From the NCBI RefSeq assembly GCF_013410105.1, contig NZ_JACCCJ010000001.1, forward strand, positions 1,922,001-1,986,000: a stretch of DNA of 64,000 nucleotides, given 5' to 3'. The first letter of the stretch is position 1, and each line of letters begins with the position of its first letter. The notes below the pieces were generated by a model. The model saw nothing but the letters and a program-made list of their open reading frames with translations. It ran no database searches and was not told the origin of the DNA. This document shows, piece after piece, positions 20,667 through 29,300 of the stretch. The position numbers and the translations under genes are program-made. This stretch comes from Sphingopyxis sp. JAI108. GTDB taxonomy: Bacteria; Pseudomonadota; Alphaproteobacteria; Sphingomonadales; Sphingomonadaceae.

Positions 20667-20843
20667 CTATTCGGTTTCGCGGACTTCGGCGCCGGGTCCG
20701 TTCTTCAGGATCGACTCGATCGCGTTTTTCGCCGAGGCCTTGCTGCTATAGCCTTCGGTCCAGAAGATCGGTTCGCTATTATATTTGAAATAGGCGACAA
20801 ATTCGCCCGCCTTGTTCTTCTTGATCTCGAAATAATGGGCCAT
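20667..20843 (-). CDS. DUF1508 (YegP-like) small protein
   Basis: 58-residue protein of the DUF1508/YegP family, a small alpha-beta fold. The start MAHYFEIKK at 20843 follows GGAGGA with ideal spacing. Family features: FEIKKNKAGEFVAYFKYNSEPIFWTEGYSS and the SKASAKNAIESILKNGP block. Function is unknown in the family. It is convergent with rnhA, with only 35 bases between the stops. Confidence 0.85.
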   Translation of the reverse strand: MAHYFEIKKNKAGEFVAYFKYNSEPIFWTEGYSSKASAKNAIESILKNGPGAEVRETE

Positions 20844-20929
20844 GCCATCCTCCACATTCGCGCCACGTCGGGGACGACGAGCGAAACATATGTTAATTCA
20901 ATCGCTTCGCCGTGCAAGAAAAGAACGGC

Positions 20930-22060
20930 TCAGGCAAAGCGCGAGGGCGTAAAAGGCACGGGGTCGATCCGCCCGATCGCGCCCAATTGCGCCGGCGCGC
21001 CCAATTGCGCCGCGAGCAGCCCCGCAATCGCCGGCGCGGTCTGGATGCCGAATCCTCCCTGCCCTGCACACCAGACAAACCGGTCTTCGTGGCCATCGGG
21101 ACCGAAAACGGGAAGCCGGTCGGGGGCGAAGCTGCGCAGGCCGGCCCATTTGCGCTCCACGGCGGCCACCGGCCAATCGACGACCGACTGCATCCGCTCG
21201 ATCGCGATGGCGACGTCAATGTCTTCGGGCGCCACGTCGTGCGCCGTGGTCGGGGTCTCGTCGTGGGGGCTGAGCCACACACGCCCCTCGCTTTCACCCT
21301 TGAAATAGAATTGCCCGCCGACGTGGATCACCAACGGCAGTTCGGCTGGCACCGCAGCGCCGAGCCGCACTTGAAGCACCGTCCGCCGATACGGCTGGAT
21401 TCCGACCGGCGCGACACCGCAAGCGGCCGCGACGTGATCGGCCCACGCGCCCGCGGCGTTCACGATCACCGCCGCCTCAATCTCGCCGTCGCCCAGCTGG
21501 ACCCTCCATCCGTCGCCCGCGCGGCGGGCGCGGCGCAGCGGAGCGCGGGTCACCAGCGATGCGCCCGCACGTCTCGCGGCGCGAAGATAGGCTGTGTGGA
21601 GACCGCCGACGTCGATATCCCGGCATGCGGCTTCATAGGCCGCTTCGCTCCATTCGGGACGCAGGCCGGGAATTCGCGCGGCGAGGGCGGCCCCGGACAT
21701 CCGCTCGATCTCCACGCCTCGCACCTTGAACTCAGCGGTGAAAGCATCGACCGCCGCCGCTTCGGATGTCCGTCCCACGGTCAGCGCCGAGCGCGACGAC
21801 AGAAAGCCATGGTCCGAAAACGCCGGGTCGGGCCTCAGCAATGTTTCGAGCGAGGCCAGCGTCAAGGGCTGCACCCCCGCCCCGCCATAGGTTTCGTGCC
21901 AGAACGCTGCCGACCGGCCGGTGGCATGATAGCCGGGCGCGTCCTCGGATTCCGCCAGCACGACGCGTCGCCAGGGCGCAAGCGCTGCTGCCAGGCTCGC
22001 ACCGGCGATACCGGCGCCGACGATCAGGACATCGGTGGCGGAAGGCGGCCTGTCGGTCAT
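20930..22060 (-). CDS. FAD-dependent oxidoreductase, DAO/DadA type
   Basis: Flavoprotein of the D-amino-acid oxidase superfamily, 376 residues from the ATG at 22060. The Rossmann FAD motif VLIVGAGIAGASLAAAL is near residues 11-28, and the second FAD-contacting region is at the C-terminus (VWCAGQGGFGIQTAPAIAGLLAAQLG). The substrate could be a D-amino acid, glycine/sarcosine-like amine or a hydroxyacid (L-2-hydroxyglutarate type); the sequence does not decide. Monocistronic and divergent from the tad pilus operon, with no functional link visible. Confidence 0.82.
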   Translation of the reverse strand: MTDRPPSATDVLIVGAGIAGASLAAALAPWRRVVLAESEDAPGYHATGRSAAFWHETYGGAGVQPLTLASLETLLRPDPAFSDHGFLSSRSALTVGRTSEAAAVDAFTAEFKVRGVEIERMSGAALAARIPGLRPEWSEAAYEAACRDIDVGGLHTAYLRAARRAGASLVTRAPLRRARRAGDGWRVQLGDGEIEAAVIVNAAGAWADHVAAACGVAPVGIQPYRRTVLQVRLGAAVPAELPLVIHVGGQFYFKGESEGRVWLSPHDETPTTAHDVAPEDIDVAIAIERMQSVVDWPVAAVERKWAGLRSFAPDRLPVFGPDGHEDRFVWCAGQGGFGIQTAPAIAGLLAAQLGAPAQLGAIGRIDPVPFTPSRFA

Positions 22061-22158
22061 CGTCCCGCCGCATATCCCCTGGACCGCGGAATGCAAGGCC
22101 GCCGTGCCGAACGGAACATGGTTACTCTTTGGTAAGCCATGTTGCGTAGGAGGAGCCG

Positions 22159-22641
22159 ATGGATAGCAGCGCGATCTCGCTCGGCCTGATGGTCATTCTT
22201 GGCCTGCTGATGATTGCAGCGGCAATCAGCGACGTGCGGTCGCGGACGATTTCAAACGAGCTCAACGCGGCGATGGCGCTGCTCGCGATCCCTTTCTGGA
22301 TCGCGACGGGACTCGCGCTCTGGCCCGAGATCCCCGTTCAATTCGGAGCCGCCCTTCTCGTCTTTCTGATTTTCGCGGGCTTGTTCGCCGTCGGCGCGAT
22401 GGGCGGCGGCGACGTGAAAATGATCGGCGCGGTGATGCTGTGGATCCCGCTTCCGCTGTTCTTGCCCATGCTGATGATCATGGCGATCGGGGGAGGCATC
22501 CTGTCCGCCCTGATGCTTATCCATATGAAATTGCGGCCATCGGACAAGCCGGTCGAGGTACCCTATGGGGTCGCCATAGCCGCTGCGGGCCTTTGGGCGC
22601 TTCACCAACAATATCTTAACCAGTTTCAGGTTATCGGATGA
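22159..22641 (+). CDS. cpaA: Prepilin peptidase of the tad pilus
   Basis: Aspartic membrane protease (TadV/CpaA type) that cleaves Flp pilin and TadE/TadG-type pseudopilin leaders. 160 residues, four to five membrane helices. Catalytic Asp25 (AISDVRSR) and Asp85 in the GGGDVKM motif are both present. It lacks the N-terminal methylase domain of PilD, as is normal for this short form. First gene of the pilus operon here; no flp pilin gene lies upstream in this window. Confidence 0.93.
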   Translation: MDSSAISLGLMVILGLLMIAAAISDVRSRTISNELNAAMALLAIPFWIATGLALWPEIPVQFGAALLVFLIFAGLFAVGAMGGGDVKMIGAVMLWIPLPLFLPMLMIMAIGGGILSALMLIHMKLRPSDKPVEVPYGVAIAAAGLWALHQQYLNQFQVIG

Positions 22642-22695
22642 CCTGAGGGAAAAGCACGACCGTCTCTGGTGGGTGCAGGAGGGCGACAACTCGTC

Positions 22696-23736
22696 ATGGA
22701 TACGCGAAAGATTATGCTGATCGTCGGCGCGCTGGTGATTGCCATCGGCGCGGCGTTCGGGGTCAACCAGATGATGCGCGGCGCCGCCGCCCCGTCCGCA
22801 CGAGCGGCGGCTGCACCGGAAATCACTGGCCCGACGATTCTCGTCGCGACGCGGCAACTGCCGGTCGGCACGATCATCGGTCCCGACAGCTTCCGGTTCC
22901 AGCCATGGCCGAAGGAACTGGTCGAGCAAGCCTATTTCCTGAAGGACAAGACCGACGTGAACACGCTGGTCGGCACCGTCGTGCGCCATGCGATCACGGC
23001 CGGGCAGCCGCTCACGCAGGGCGCCCTGGTTCATCCCGACGACCGCGGCTTCCTCGCCGCGGCGCTCGGGCCTGGAATGCGTGCGGTCACCGTCAAGGTC
23101 TCGCGCGAACAGGGCGTCGCCGGCTTCGTCTTTCCGGGCGACCGCGTCGATGTGATGCTCGCCCAGCGGATATCGGTCGACTCCGACACCTCATCCTACC
23201 CGGACAAGGAATTGTTCACGGCGGAGACGATCATCCGCAACGTTCGCGTCCTTGCGACGGATCAGCGCTATAATGCCGAGGACGAGACGGGCAAGACGCC
23301 GGTCCGCACCTTCAGCTCGGTAACGCTCGAAGCCACGCCGGACATTGCCGAAAAGATCGCTGTTGCCCAGGATATGGGCAAATTGTCGCTCGCGCTCCGT
23401 CCGCTGGCCGAAAGCGCCGGCGAACTCGAAGCCGCGATCGCGTCGGGCGAGATCGATGTTCCCGCCGGAGCCGGAACGGCCGCGGAGAAAAAGATGCTCG
23501 CCGAAGCCGCCGCGCGACCGACGTCCAACCGCTCGTCGGCGACGACCGGCGGCGACGTCTCGCGCTTCTGGATCCCGGTACGCGGCCGCGTCACCTCGCC
23601 GCGCACGCCGCAGCCGGAAAGCCGGGGGGTTTATACCCCGTCCAATGGCGGCCGCCAGGCGGCTGTGCCGACCGGCCCGGTGGTGCGCATCACCCGCGGT
23701 GACAAGATGACCGAAGTTCCGGTTGGGGGTAAGTAA
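22696..23736 (+). CDS. cpaB: Pilus assembly protein CpaB (RcpC)
   Basis: Periplasmic assembly factor of the tad pilus. 346 residues from the ATG at 22696, which follows AGGAGGG; an upstream GTG is possible. One N-terminal membrane helix (IMLIVGALVIAIGAAFGV), then an SAF domain (ILVATRQLPVGTIIGPDSF near 50-68) and the RcpC-type region VKVSREQGVAGFVFPGDRVDVML. The C-terminus is Ser/Pro/Arg-rich and low in complexity. The stop is 1 base before the cpaC start. Confidence 0.93.
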   Translation: MDTRKIMLIVGALVIAIGAAFGVNQMMRGAAAPSARAAAAPEITGPTILVATRQLPVGTIIGPDSFRFQPWPKELVEQAYFLKDKTDVNTLVGTVVRHAITAGQPLTQGALVHPDDRGFLAAALGPGMRAVTVKVSREQGVAGFVFPGDRVDVMLAQRISVDSDTSSYPDKELFTAETIIRNVRVLATDQRYNAEDETGKTPVRTFSSVTLEATPDIAEKIAVAQDMGKLSLALRPLAESAGELEAAIASGEIDVPAGAGTAAEKKMLAEAAARPTSNRSSATTGGDVSRFWIPVRGRVTSPRTPQPESRGVYTPSNGGRQAAVPTGPVVRITRGDKMTEVPVGGK

Positions 23737-23737
23737 C

Positions 23738-25219
23738 ATGAAAAGCAAAGCCAATTTCAAGGCGGCGGCTCTGGCGCGCACCCTGGCCATCGGCCTTGTG
23801 GCAGCGACGCTGGTCGCGGCGCCTTCGCAGCCCGTCATCGCCCAGGCCGTCCAGGCCGCCAGCGGCAGCCTCGAACTGTCGGTCGGCCGCGGCCGTCTGG
23901 TCAGCCTTCCGGCCACGATGTCCGATGTTTTCGTCGCCAACGACGAGGTCGCCGACGTCCAGGTCCGCTCGGGCCGCCAGCTTTATGTCTTTGGCAAAAA
24001 GCCGGGCGAAACCAGCATTTACGCCACCGATGCCAGCGGCCGGGTCGTCTTTTCGACGGTCGCCCGCGTCGGCAACAATATCGAGACGATCGACCAGATG
24101 CTGTCGCTCGCCATGCCTGACGCCAGCATCGCGGCGAACCCGATGAACGGTTTCGTGCTGCTCACCGGGACGGTACAATCGCCCGACGATGCCGCCGAAG
24201 CCGAACGGCTGGTTCAGGCCTTTGTCGGCGAAGAGACCAAGGTCCTCTCCCGCCTGCGCACGGCAACGCCGCTGCAGGTTAATCTGCAGGTCCGTATCGC
24301 CGAAGTGAACCGCTCGCTCGTCAAGGAAATCAGCGGGAACCTCCTGACCCGCGACACCGACGGCCCGCTCGGCAACGGTTTCCTGGGCGGGATATTCGGC
24401 GGCCGTCAGGCGGGCACGATCACGACCGATGCCGATGGCAACACCACTTATACGATCAACACTCCCGCCGGCACGCGCAGCCTCGCCGGTGCGGGCCGCC
24501 TGTTCGGGCTCGACCTGATCGCCTCGCTCGACATCGGCGAGCGGTCGGGGCTGGTCGCGACGCTGGCGCAGCCGAACCTGACCGCGATTTCGGGCGAGAC
24601 GGCCGATTTCCTGGCGGGCGGCGAATTCCCCGTGCCGATCCCCGGCAACTTTGCCGGTACGACGATCGAGTATCGCAAATATGGCGTCAGCCTGGCCTAT
24701 ACGCCGACCGTGTTGTCGAACGGCCGGATCAGCCTGCGCGTCCGCCCCGAAGTATCCGAACTGTCGACCGAAGGCGCGATCGAGATGCAGGGCTTTCAGG
24801 TACCCGCGCTGACGATCCGCCGCGCCGAAACGACGGTCGAGCTCGGTTCGGGCGAAAGCTTCATGATCGCCGGCCTGCTGAACAACCGCTCGATCGGCGC
24901 GATCGACAAGATGCCCGGGCTCGGCGATGTGCCGCTGCTCGGCACCTTGTTCAAATCAGACAGCTTCCGCCGTGGCGAAACCGAACTCGTCATCGTCGTG
25001 ACGCCCTATCTGGTCCAGCCCGTGTCGGCGAACGACATCAAGCTGCCGACCGACGCATTTCAGGACACGCACGATCTGCAACGGCTGCTGCTCAACCAGA
25101 CGAGCGATGGCGTGACGGGCGGCGATCGCCCCAAACCGCGGCTCGATACCAACGTCGGCGACGCCGACCGTCCGCAGACCGGTGGCGGCAACGCCGCGCC
25201 CGGTTTCAACATCAAGTGA
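23738..25219 (+). CDS. cpaC: Outer-membrane secretin of the tad pilus
   Basis: Secretin (RcpA/CpaC) that forms the outer-membrane channel. 493 residues; start at 23738. Signal peptide of about 34 residues, then the pilus-specific N-domain (LSVGRGRLVSLPATMSDVFVANDEVADVQV) and a BON-like domain around residues 130-180. The secretin core includes LVATLAQPNLTAISGETADFLAGGEFP and ends with the conserved MPGLGDVPLLGTLFKSDSF and ETELVIVVTPYLVQP. The C-terminal tail is disordered and Pro/Gly-rich. Confidence 0.96.
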   Translation: MKSKANFKAAALARTLAIGLVAATLVAAPSQPVIAQAVQAASGSLELSVGRGRLVSLPATMSDVFVANDEVADVQVRSGRQLYVFGKKPGETSIYATDASGRVVFSTVARVGNNIETIDQMLSLAMPDASIAANPMNGFVLLTGTVQSPDDAAEAERLVQAFVGEETKVLSRLRTATPLQVNLQVRIAEVNRSLVKEISGNLLTRDTDGPLGNGFLGGIFGGRQAGTITTDADGNTTYTINTPAGTRSLAGAGRLFGLDLIASLDIGERSGLVATLAQPNLTAISGETADFLAGGEFPVPIPGNFAGTTIEYRKYGVSLAYTPTVLSNGRISLRVRPEVSELSTEGAIEMQGFQVPALTIRRAETTVELGSGESFMIAGLLNNRSIGAIDKMPGLGDVPLLGTLFKSDSFRRGETELVIVVTPYLVQPVSANDIKLPTDAFQDTHDLQRLLLNQTSDGVTGGDRPKPRLDTNVGDADRPQTGGGNAAPGFNIK

Positions 25220-25244
25220 CGCGCCGGATTTCAGGAGCAAAGTG

Positions 25245-25886
25245 ATGAAGAAAATCGCAACTTGGACGGTTCTGGCGCTGGCGACCTCGCTCGCCGGCTG
25301 CACCGGCGCCGCGTATAGCAACCGCAGCCTGGAATCGGTGCATCAGCCGGTGGTGCGCAACAATCTTTACCAATTCGATGTCGCGACCGCGGGCGGCGAG
25401 CTGCCACCCAGCGAGCAGAGCCGCCTGCAAGGCTGGCTCGACGCGATGGGGGTCCGCTATGGCGACCGCATCGCGGTGGAAGACCCCTCGCTTTACGGTG
25501 CCTCGTCGGCGCAGGCGACCGTCCGCGCGATGGTCGAACGCCGCGGCTTGTTGCTGAGCCGCGAAGTGCCGGTAACGACTGGCGCGGTTCCGGAAGGGTA
25601 TCTGCGCGTCGTCGTGACGCGCGCGTCGGCTTCGGTTCCGGGATGCCCCAATTGGGAAAGCAAATCCTCCTTGAACCCGGTCAATGCGACCTCGTCCAAC
25701 TATGGCTGCGCGGTCAACAGCAACCTCGCCGCGATGGTCGCGGATCCCAATGATCTCATCAAGGGCGCGCGCGACACGGGGCATGACCCGCTCGCAGCGA
25801 CGCGCGCGATCCAGACCTATCGGACGAAACCCCAGACCGGTGCCGGCGAATTGACCAAAGCACCCACCAGCGGAGGTAGCCAGTGA
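25245..25886 (+). CDS. cpaD: Pilus assembly lipoprotein CpaD
   Basis: Outer-membrane lipoprotein of the CpaD family that supports the secretin. 213 residues; the ATG follows AGGAG. Signal with lipobox SLAGC at about residues 14-18. Family features are the region LQGWLDAMGVRYGDRIAVEDPS and the Cys-containing segment PGCPNWES...NYGCAVNSNLAAMVADPNDLIKG in the C-terminal half. The stop overlaps the cpaE start by 4 bases. Confidence 0.92.
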   Translation: MKKIATWTVLALATSLAGCTGAAYSNRSLESVHQPVVRNNLYQFDVATAGGELPPSEQSRLQGWLDAMGVRYGDRIAVEDPSLYGASSAQATVRAMVERRGLLLSREVPVTTGAVPEGYLRVVVTRASASVPGCPNWESKSSLNPVNATSSNYGCAVNSNLAAMVADPNDLIKGARDTGHDPLAATRAIQTYRTKPQTGAGELTKAPTSGGSQ

Positions 25887-27154
25887 ACGCTCCTTTCAAA
25901 TCAGCAGGACTGCGCGATCCCTTCAACGCCTTCGTCTGCGACGACGATACGCTGGAGCTGATCCGCGTTGCGGCGGGCGACATGGGCTGGCCGATCGAAA
26001 AGTGCAACAAGGGCGGTCTTCGCAACGCCGTACAGTCGCTGTCGGTGTCGGCCAGCCCGAATATCCTGTTCGTCGACATGTCGGAATCGGGCGACCCGAT
26101 CAACGATATCAACGCGCTGGCGGAAGTTTGCGAGCCCGGAACGGTCGTGATTGCGGCAGGCCAGGTCAATGACGTGCGCCTGTACCGCGACCTGCTGTCG
26201 AGCGGTATTCAGGACTATCTTCTGAAGCCGCTCTCGCTCGAACAGGTCCGCGAATCGCTGACCATGGCGCAGGCCATGCTGTCGGCCCCCAAACACGCCG
26301 ATATGCACGACGACAAGCCGCATCACATGATGGGTGTCGTGGGTGTCCGGGGCGGCGTCGGCGCATCGCTTGTCGCGACGTCGCTCGCCTGGGCGATCAG
26401 CGAACAGGCGGACCGTCAGACCGCGCTCCTCGATCTCGACATTCATTTCGGAACCGGGGCGCTCACGCTCGACCTCGAACCCGGGCGCGGCCTGATCGAC
26501 GCGATCGACAATCCGAGCCGCATCGACGGCCTGTTCATCGAGCGCGCGATGGTGCGCGCGTCGGACAAGCTCAGCCTGCTGTCGGCCGAAGCCCCGATCC
26601 ATCAGCCGGTGATGACTGACGGCTCGGCCTTTTTCCAGCTGGAGGAAGAGCTGCGCAACGCGTTTGAAATGACGATTGTCGACATCCCGCGCCAGGTGCT
26701 GATCCCCTTCCCGCATCTTGTGTCGGAAATGGGAACCATCCTGCTCGTCAGCGACGTAACGCTTGCCGCGGCGCGGGACACGATCCGCCTCCTGTCGTGG
26801 TTCAAGCAGAACATCCCGGGCGCGCGCGTGCTGCTTGTCGCCAACAAGTTCCAGAACGCGATCGGCGAGCTGTCGCGCAAGGAGTTCGAATCGTCGATCG
26901 AACGGCCGATCGACATCGTCATCCCGTTCGACCCGAAACTCGTCGCCCAGGCGGCCAAGCTCGGGAAATCCTACGCCGAAACCTGCAAGGGCACCAAGTC
27001 GGCGCAGGTGTGGAACAACCTGATGCGCATCATCCTCGACGGCGCCGATGTCGATGCCGAGGACGCGCCGGTCGTCGCCGCGAAAAGCAAGTCCGGCGGC
27101 TCGCTGCTCGGCAAGCTCGGCCTGGCCAAAAAGGGCGCGAAGCAGGCGGCGTAA
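25883..27154 (+). CDS. cpaE: Pilus localisation ATPase CpaE (TadZ)
   Basis: MinD/ParA-like protein that places the tad pilus machine at the pole. 423 residues: an N-terminal receiver-like domain (~1-135, FVCDDDTLELIRV and IQDYLLKPLSLEQV) without the usual phosphoacceptor pattern, then the ATPase domain. The Walker A is deviant (VRGGVGAS at ~154-161, Arg in place of the signature Lys), as is typical of TadZ. LLDLDIHFGTGALTLDLEP is the second motif. Basic C-terminal tail. The next gene is tadB, not cpaF. Confidence 0.93.
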   Translation: MNAPFKSAGLRDPFNAFVCDDDTLELIRVAAGDMGWPIEKCNKGGLRNAVQSLSVSASPNILFVDMSESGDPINDINALAEVCEPGTVVIAAGQVNDVRLYRDLLSSGIQDYLLKPLSLEQVRESLTMAQAMLSAPKHADMHDDKPHHMMGVVGVRGGVGASLVATSLAWAISEQADRQTALLDLDIHFGTGALTLDLEPGRGLIDAIDNPSRIDGLFIERAMVRASDKLSLLSAEAPIHQPVMTDGSAFFQLEEELRNAFEMTIVDIPRQVLIPFPHLVSEMGTILLVSDVTLAAARDTIRLLSWFKQNIPGARVLLVANKFQNAIGELSRKEFESSIERPIDIVIPFDPKLVAQAAKLGKSYAETCKGTKSAQVWNNLMRIILDGADVDAEDAPVVAAKSKSGGSLLGKLGLAKKGAKQAA

Positions 27155-27211
27155 GGGCGCGTCCGACGTGCCTTAACGATCCCCGTTGACAGAAGCGGAC
27201 ACCAACTGACC

Positions 27212-28180
27212 ATGAACCTGCCAGTCATCCTTATCGTCGCCGGAGCCCTCCTGGCCTTTGCCCTCCTCGTGATACTGGTTGGCGGGCCTTCGGCGGGCAA
27301 GGCGAAGACGCGAAGGCTTGCGATGGTCAAGGATCGCCATGCCGCCTCGACCGAAGCGGTGGTCGCCGCGCAGATGCGCAAGACGATCCAGTCCGGCCGC
27401 AAAGGCGATTCGACGCTGACCAATTTGCTGCCGCGCCGCGAGGAGCTCGAAAAGCGCATCCGCCGGACCGGCAAGAGCTGGACGCTGACGCAATATATGT
27501 TCGCGACGATGATCGTGTTCGTCGTCGCCACCGGAGCAATGCTCATCGTTCGGGCCCCTTTTCTTATGGCGGGGCTCGTCGGTTTGCTGCTCAGTCTCGG
27601 TCTTCCCTATCTCGTTGTCGGGATGACGATCAAAAGGCGCGTTGCCGCGTTCAACAGCCGCTTTCCCGATGCGATAGACCTGCTCGTGCGCGGCCTCAAA
27701 TCGGGTCTGCCGGTCACCGAGACCTTTCAGGTGGTGAGCCAGGAGCTTCCCGGCCCCGTCGGCGAGGAATTCAGGGGCGTCGTCGAACGCATCCGCATCG
27801 GTAACACCATGGAAGCCGCGCTGCAGGAATCGGCCGAAATGCTCGGCACGCCTGAATTCCAGTTCTTTTGCATCACGATCCAGATCCAGCGCGAAACCGG
27901 CGGCAATCTGGCCGAAACGCTGGCCAACCTGTCGGATGTGCTGCGCAAGCGCGCGCAGATGAAGCTCAAGATCAGGGCAATGTCGTCGGAAGCCAAGGCC
28001 TCCGCCTATATCGTCGGCGCGCTGCCCTTCTTCGTGTTCGGCGTCGTCTGGACGGTGAACCCCAGCTATCTTGCAGGCTTTTTCGTCGAAGAGCGGTTGA
28101 TCATCGCCGGTATCGGCGGCCTGATATGGATGAGTATCGGCGCCGGCATCATGGCCAAAATGGTCAATTTCGAGATTTGA
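27212..28180 (+). CDS. tadB: Pilus inner-membrane platform protein TadB
   Basis: Type II secretion F-domain protein that forms the inner-membrane platform and would contact the CpaF motor. 322 residues with membrane helices near residues 3-22, 95-135 and at the C-terminus (~265-320). T2SSF domain region: FPDAIDLLVRGLKSGLPVTETFQVVSQEL and IQIQRETGGNLAETLANLSDVLRKR. It is 57 bases after cpaE and 13 before tadC. Confidence 0.93.
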   Translation: MNLPVILIVAGALLAFALLVILVGGPSAGKAKTRRLAMVKDRHAASTEAVVAAQMRKTIQSGRKGDSTLTNLLPRREELEKRIRRTGKSWTLTQYMFATMIVFVVATGAMLIVRAPFLMAGLVGLLLSLGLPYLVVGMTIKRRVAAFNSRFPDAIDLLVRGLKSGLPVTETFQVVSQELPGPVGEEFRGVVERIRIGNTMEAALQESAEMLGTPEFQFFCITIQIQRETGGNLAETLANLSDVLRKRAQMKLKIRAMSSEAKASAYIVGALPFFVFGVVWTVNPSYLAGFFVEERLIIAGIGGLIWMSIGAGIMAKMVNFEI

Positions 28181-28193
28181 GAGGGCAGAGACA

Positions 28194-29240
28194 GTGAACA
28201 GCAGCCTCCTTCTCTCGTCCGCCTTCACGGGCGCGCAAAGCGGACCGACCCTGCTCGGCATCGACGTCGTATGGGCCGGGACCATGCTGGCGGCGGTCGG
28301 CGTCTTCGCCGTATTGTTCGCCATCTACAACGCGCTGACAGTCCGCAATCCGATGACGAAGCGCGTCAAGGCGCTCAACGACCGCCGCGAACAACTGAAA
28401 GCCGGTATCACCGCCTCGACAGCAAAGCGCCGCGCCCGGCTGGTCCGCAAGAATCAGACCGCCGACAAGATGCGTACCTTTCTGGGCAAGCTGCAGGTCC
28501 TTCAGGACAGTCAGATCAAGGAAGTCCAGCAAAAGCTTGCGCAGGCCGGCATCCGGTCAAAGGATCTCGCCGTCGCAGTGATTTTCGGCCGGATGGTCCT
28601 GCCGATCCTGTTCGGCGCGCTTGCCATCTTCCTGATTTATTGGGTCGACATGTGGCCCAGCCTGACGTCGTTCAAACGCACGGCCTACACGATGGGCGCA
28701 CTGATCCTCGGCTACAAGGCGCCCGACCTGTTCGTCGACAATATGCGCCAGAAGCGGACCGACGCGATCCGCAAGGGGCTTCCCGATGCGCTTGACCTTC
28801 TGGTTATCTGCGCCGAGGCAGGCCTGACGGTCGACTCCGCCTTCTCCCGCGTCTCAAAGGAACTGGGCCGCGCCTATCCCGAACTGGGCGAGGAATTCGC
28901 GCTGACGTCGATCGAACTGGGCTTCCTGACCGAGCGCCGGCAGGCGTTCGAGAATTTCGCCTATCGCGTGAATCTGGAATCGGTGAAGGGCGTGGTCACG
29001 ACCATGATCCAGACCGAAAAATACGGCACACCGCTCGCGTCCGCGCTTCGCGTCCTGTCGGCGGAGTTCCGCAACGAACGCATGATGCGCGCCGAGGAAA
29101 AGGCCGCACGCCTGCCCGCGATCATGACGGTGCCGCTGATCCTCTTCATCCTGCCCGTGCTGTTCATCGTCATTCTGGGCCCGGCGGCCTGTTCGCTGAG
29201 CGACGCGATGTCGGGCGGCAGCTTCGGCGGCAAGGGCTGA
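28194..29240 (+). CDS. tadC: Pilus inner-membrane platform protein TadC
   Basis: Second T2SSF-domain platform subunit, a distant paralogue of TadB. 348 residues with membrane helices near residues 23-45, 135-175 and at the C-terminus (TVPLILFILPVLFIVILGP). Domain signature: GLPDALDLLVICAEAGLTVDSAFSRVSKEL and MIQTEKYGTPLASALRVLSAEFRNERMMRAEEKAARLPA. A strong terminator follows, so the operon ends here without tadD. Confidence 0.93.
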   Translation: MNSSLLLSSAFTGAQSGPTLLGIDVVWAGTMLAAVGVFAVLFAIYNALTVRNPMTKRVKALNDRREQLKAGITASTAKRRARLVRKNQTADKMRTFLGKLQVLQDSQIKEVQQKLAQAGIRSKDLAVAVIFGRMVLPILFGALAIFLIYWVDMWPSLTSFKRTAYTMGALILGYKAPDLFVDNMRQKRTDAIRKGLPDALDLLVICAEAGLTVDSAFSRVSKELGRAYPELGEEFALTSIELGFLTERRQAFENFAYRVNLESVKGVVTTMIQTEKYGTPLASALRVLSAEFRNERMMRAEEKAARLPAIMTVPLILFILPVLFIVILGPAACSLSDAMSGGSFGGKG

Positions 29241-29266
29241 CAACGGCGCCACCTGTGAACAGCTAG

Positions 29267-29296
29267 AAGAGGGCGGAAGCGACTTCCGCCCTCTTT
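29267..29296. terminator. Strong terminator at the end of the tad operon
   Basis: Thirteen-base perfect stem AAGAGGGCGGAAG / CTTCCGCCCTCTT with a CGA loop, followed by TTTGCTTTC. It lies between convergent tadC and the fumarylacetoacetase-type gene and probably serves both. Confidence 0.9.
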
Positions 29297-29300
29297 GCTT

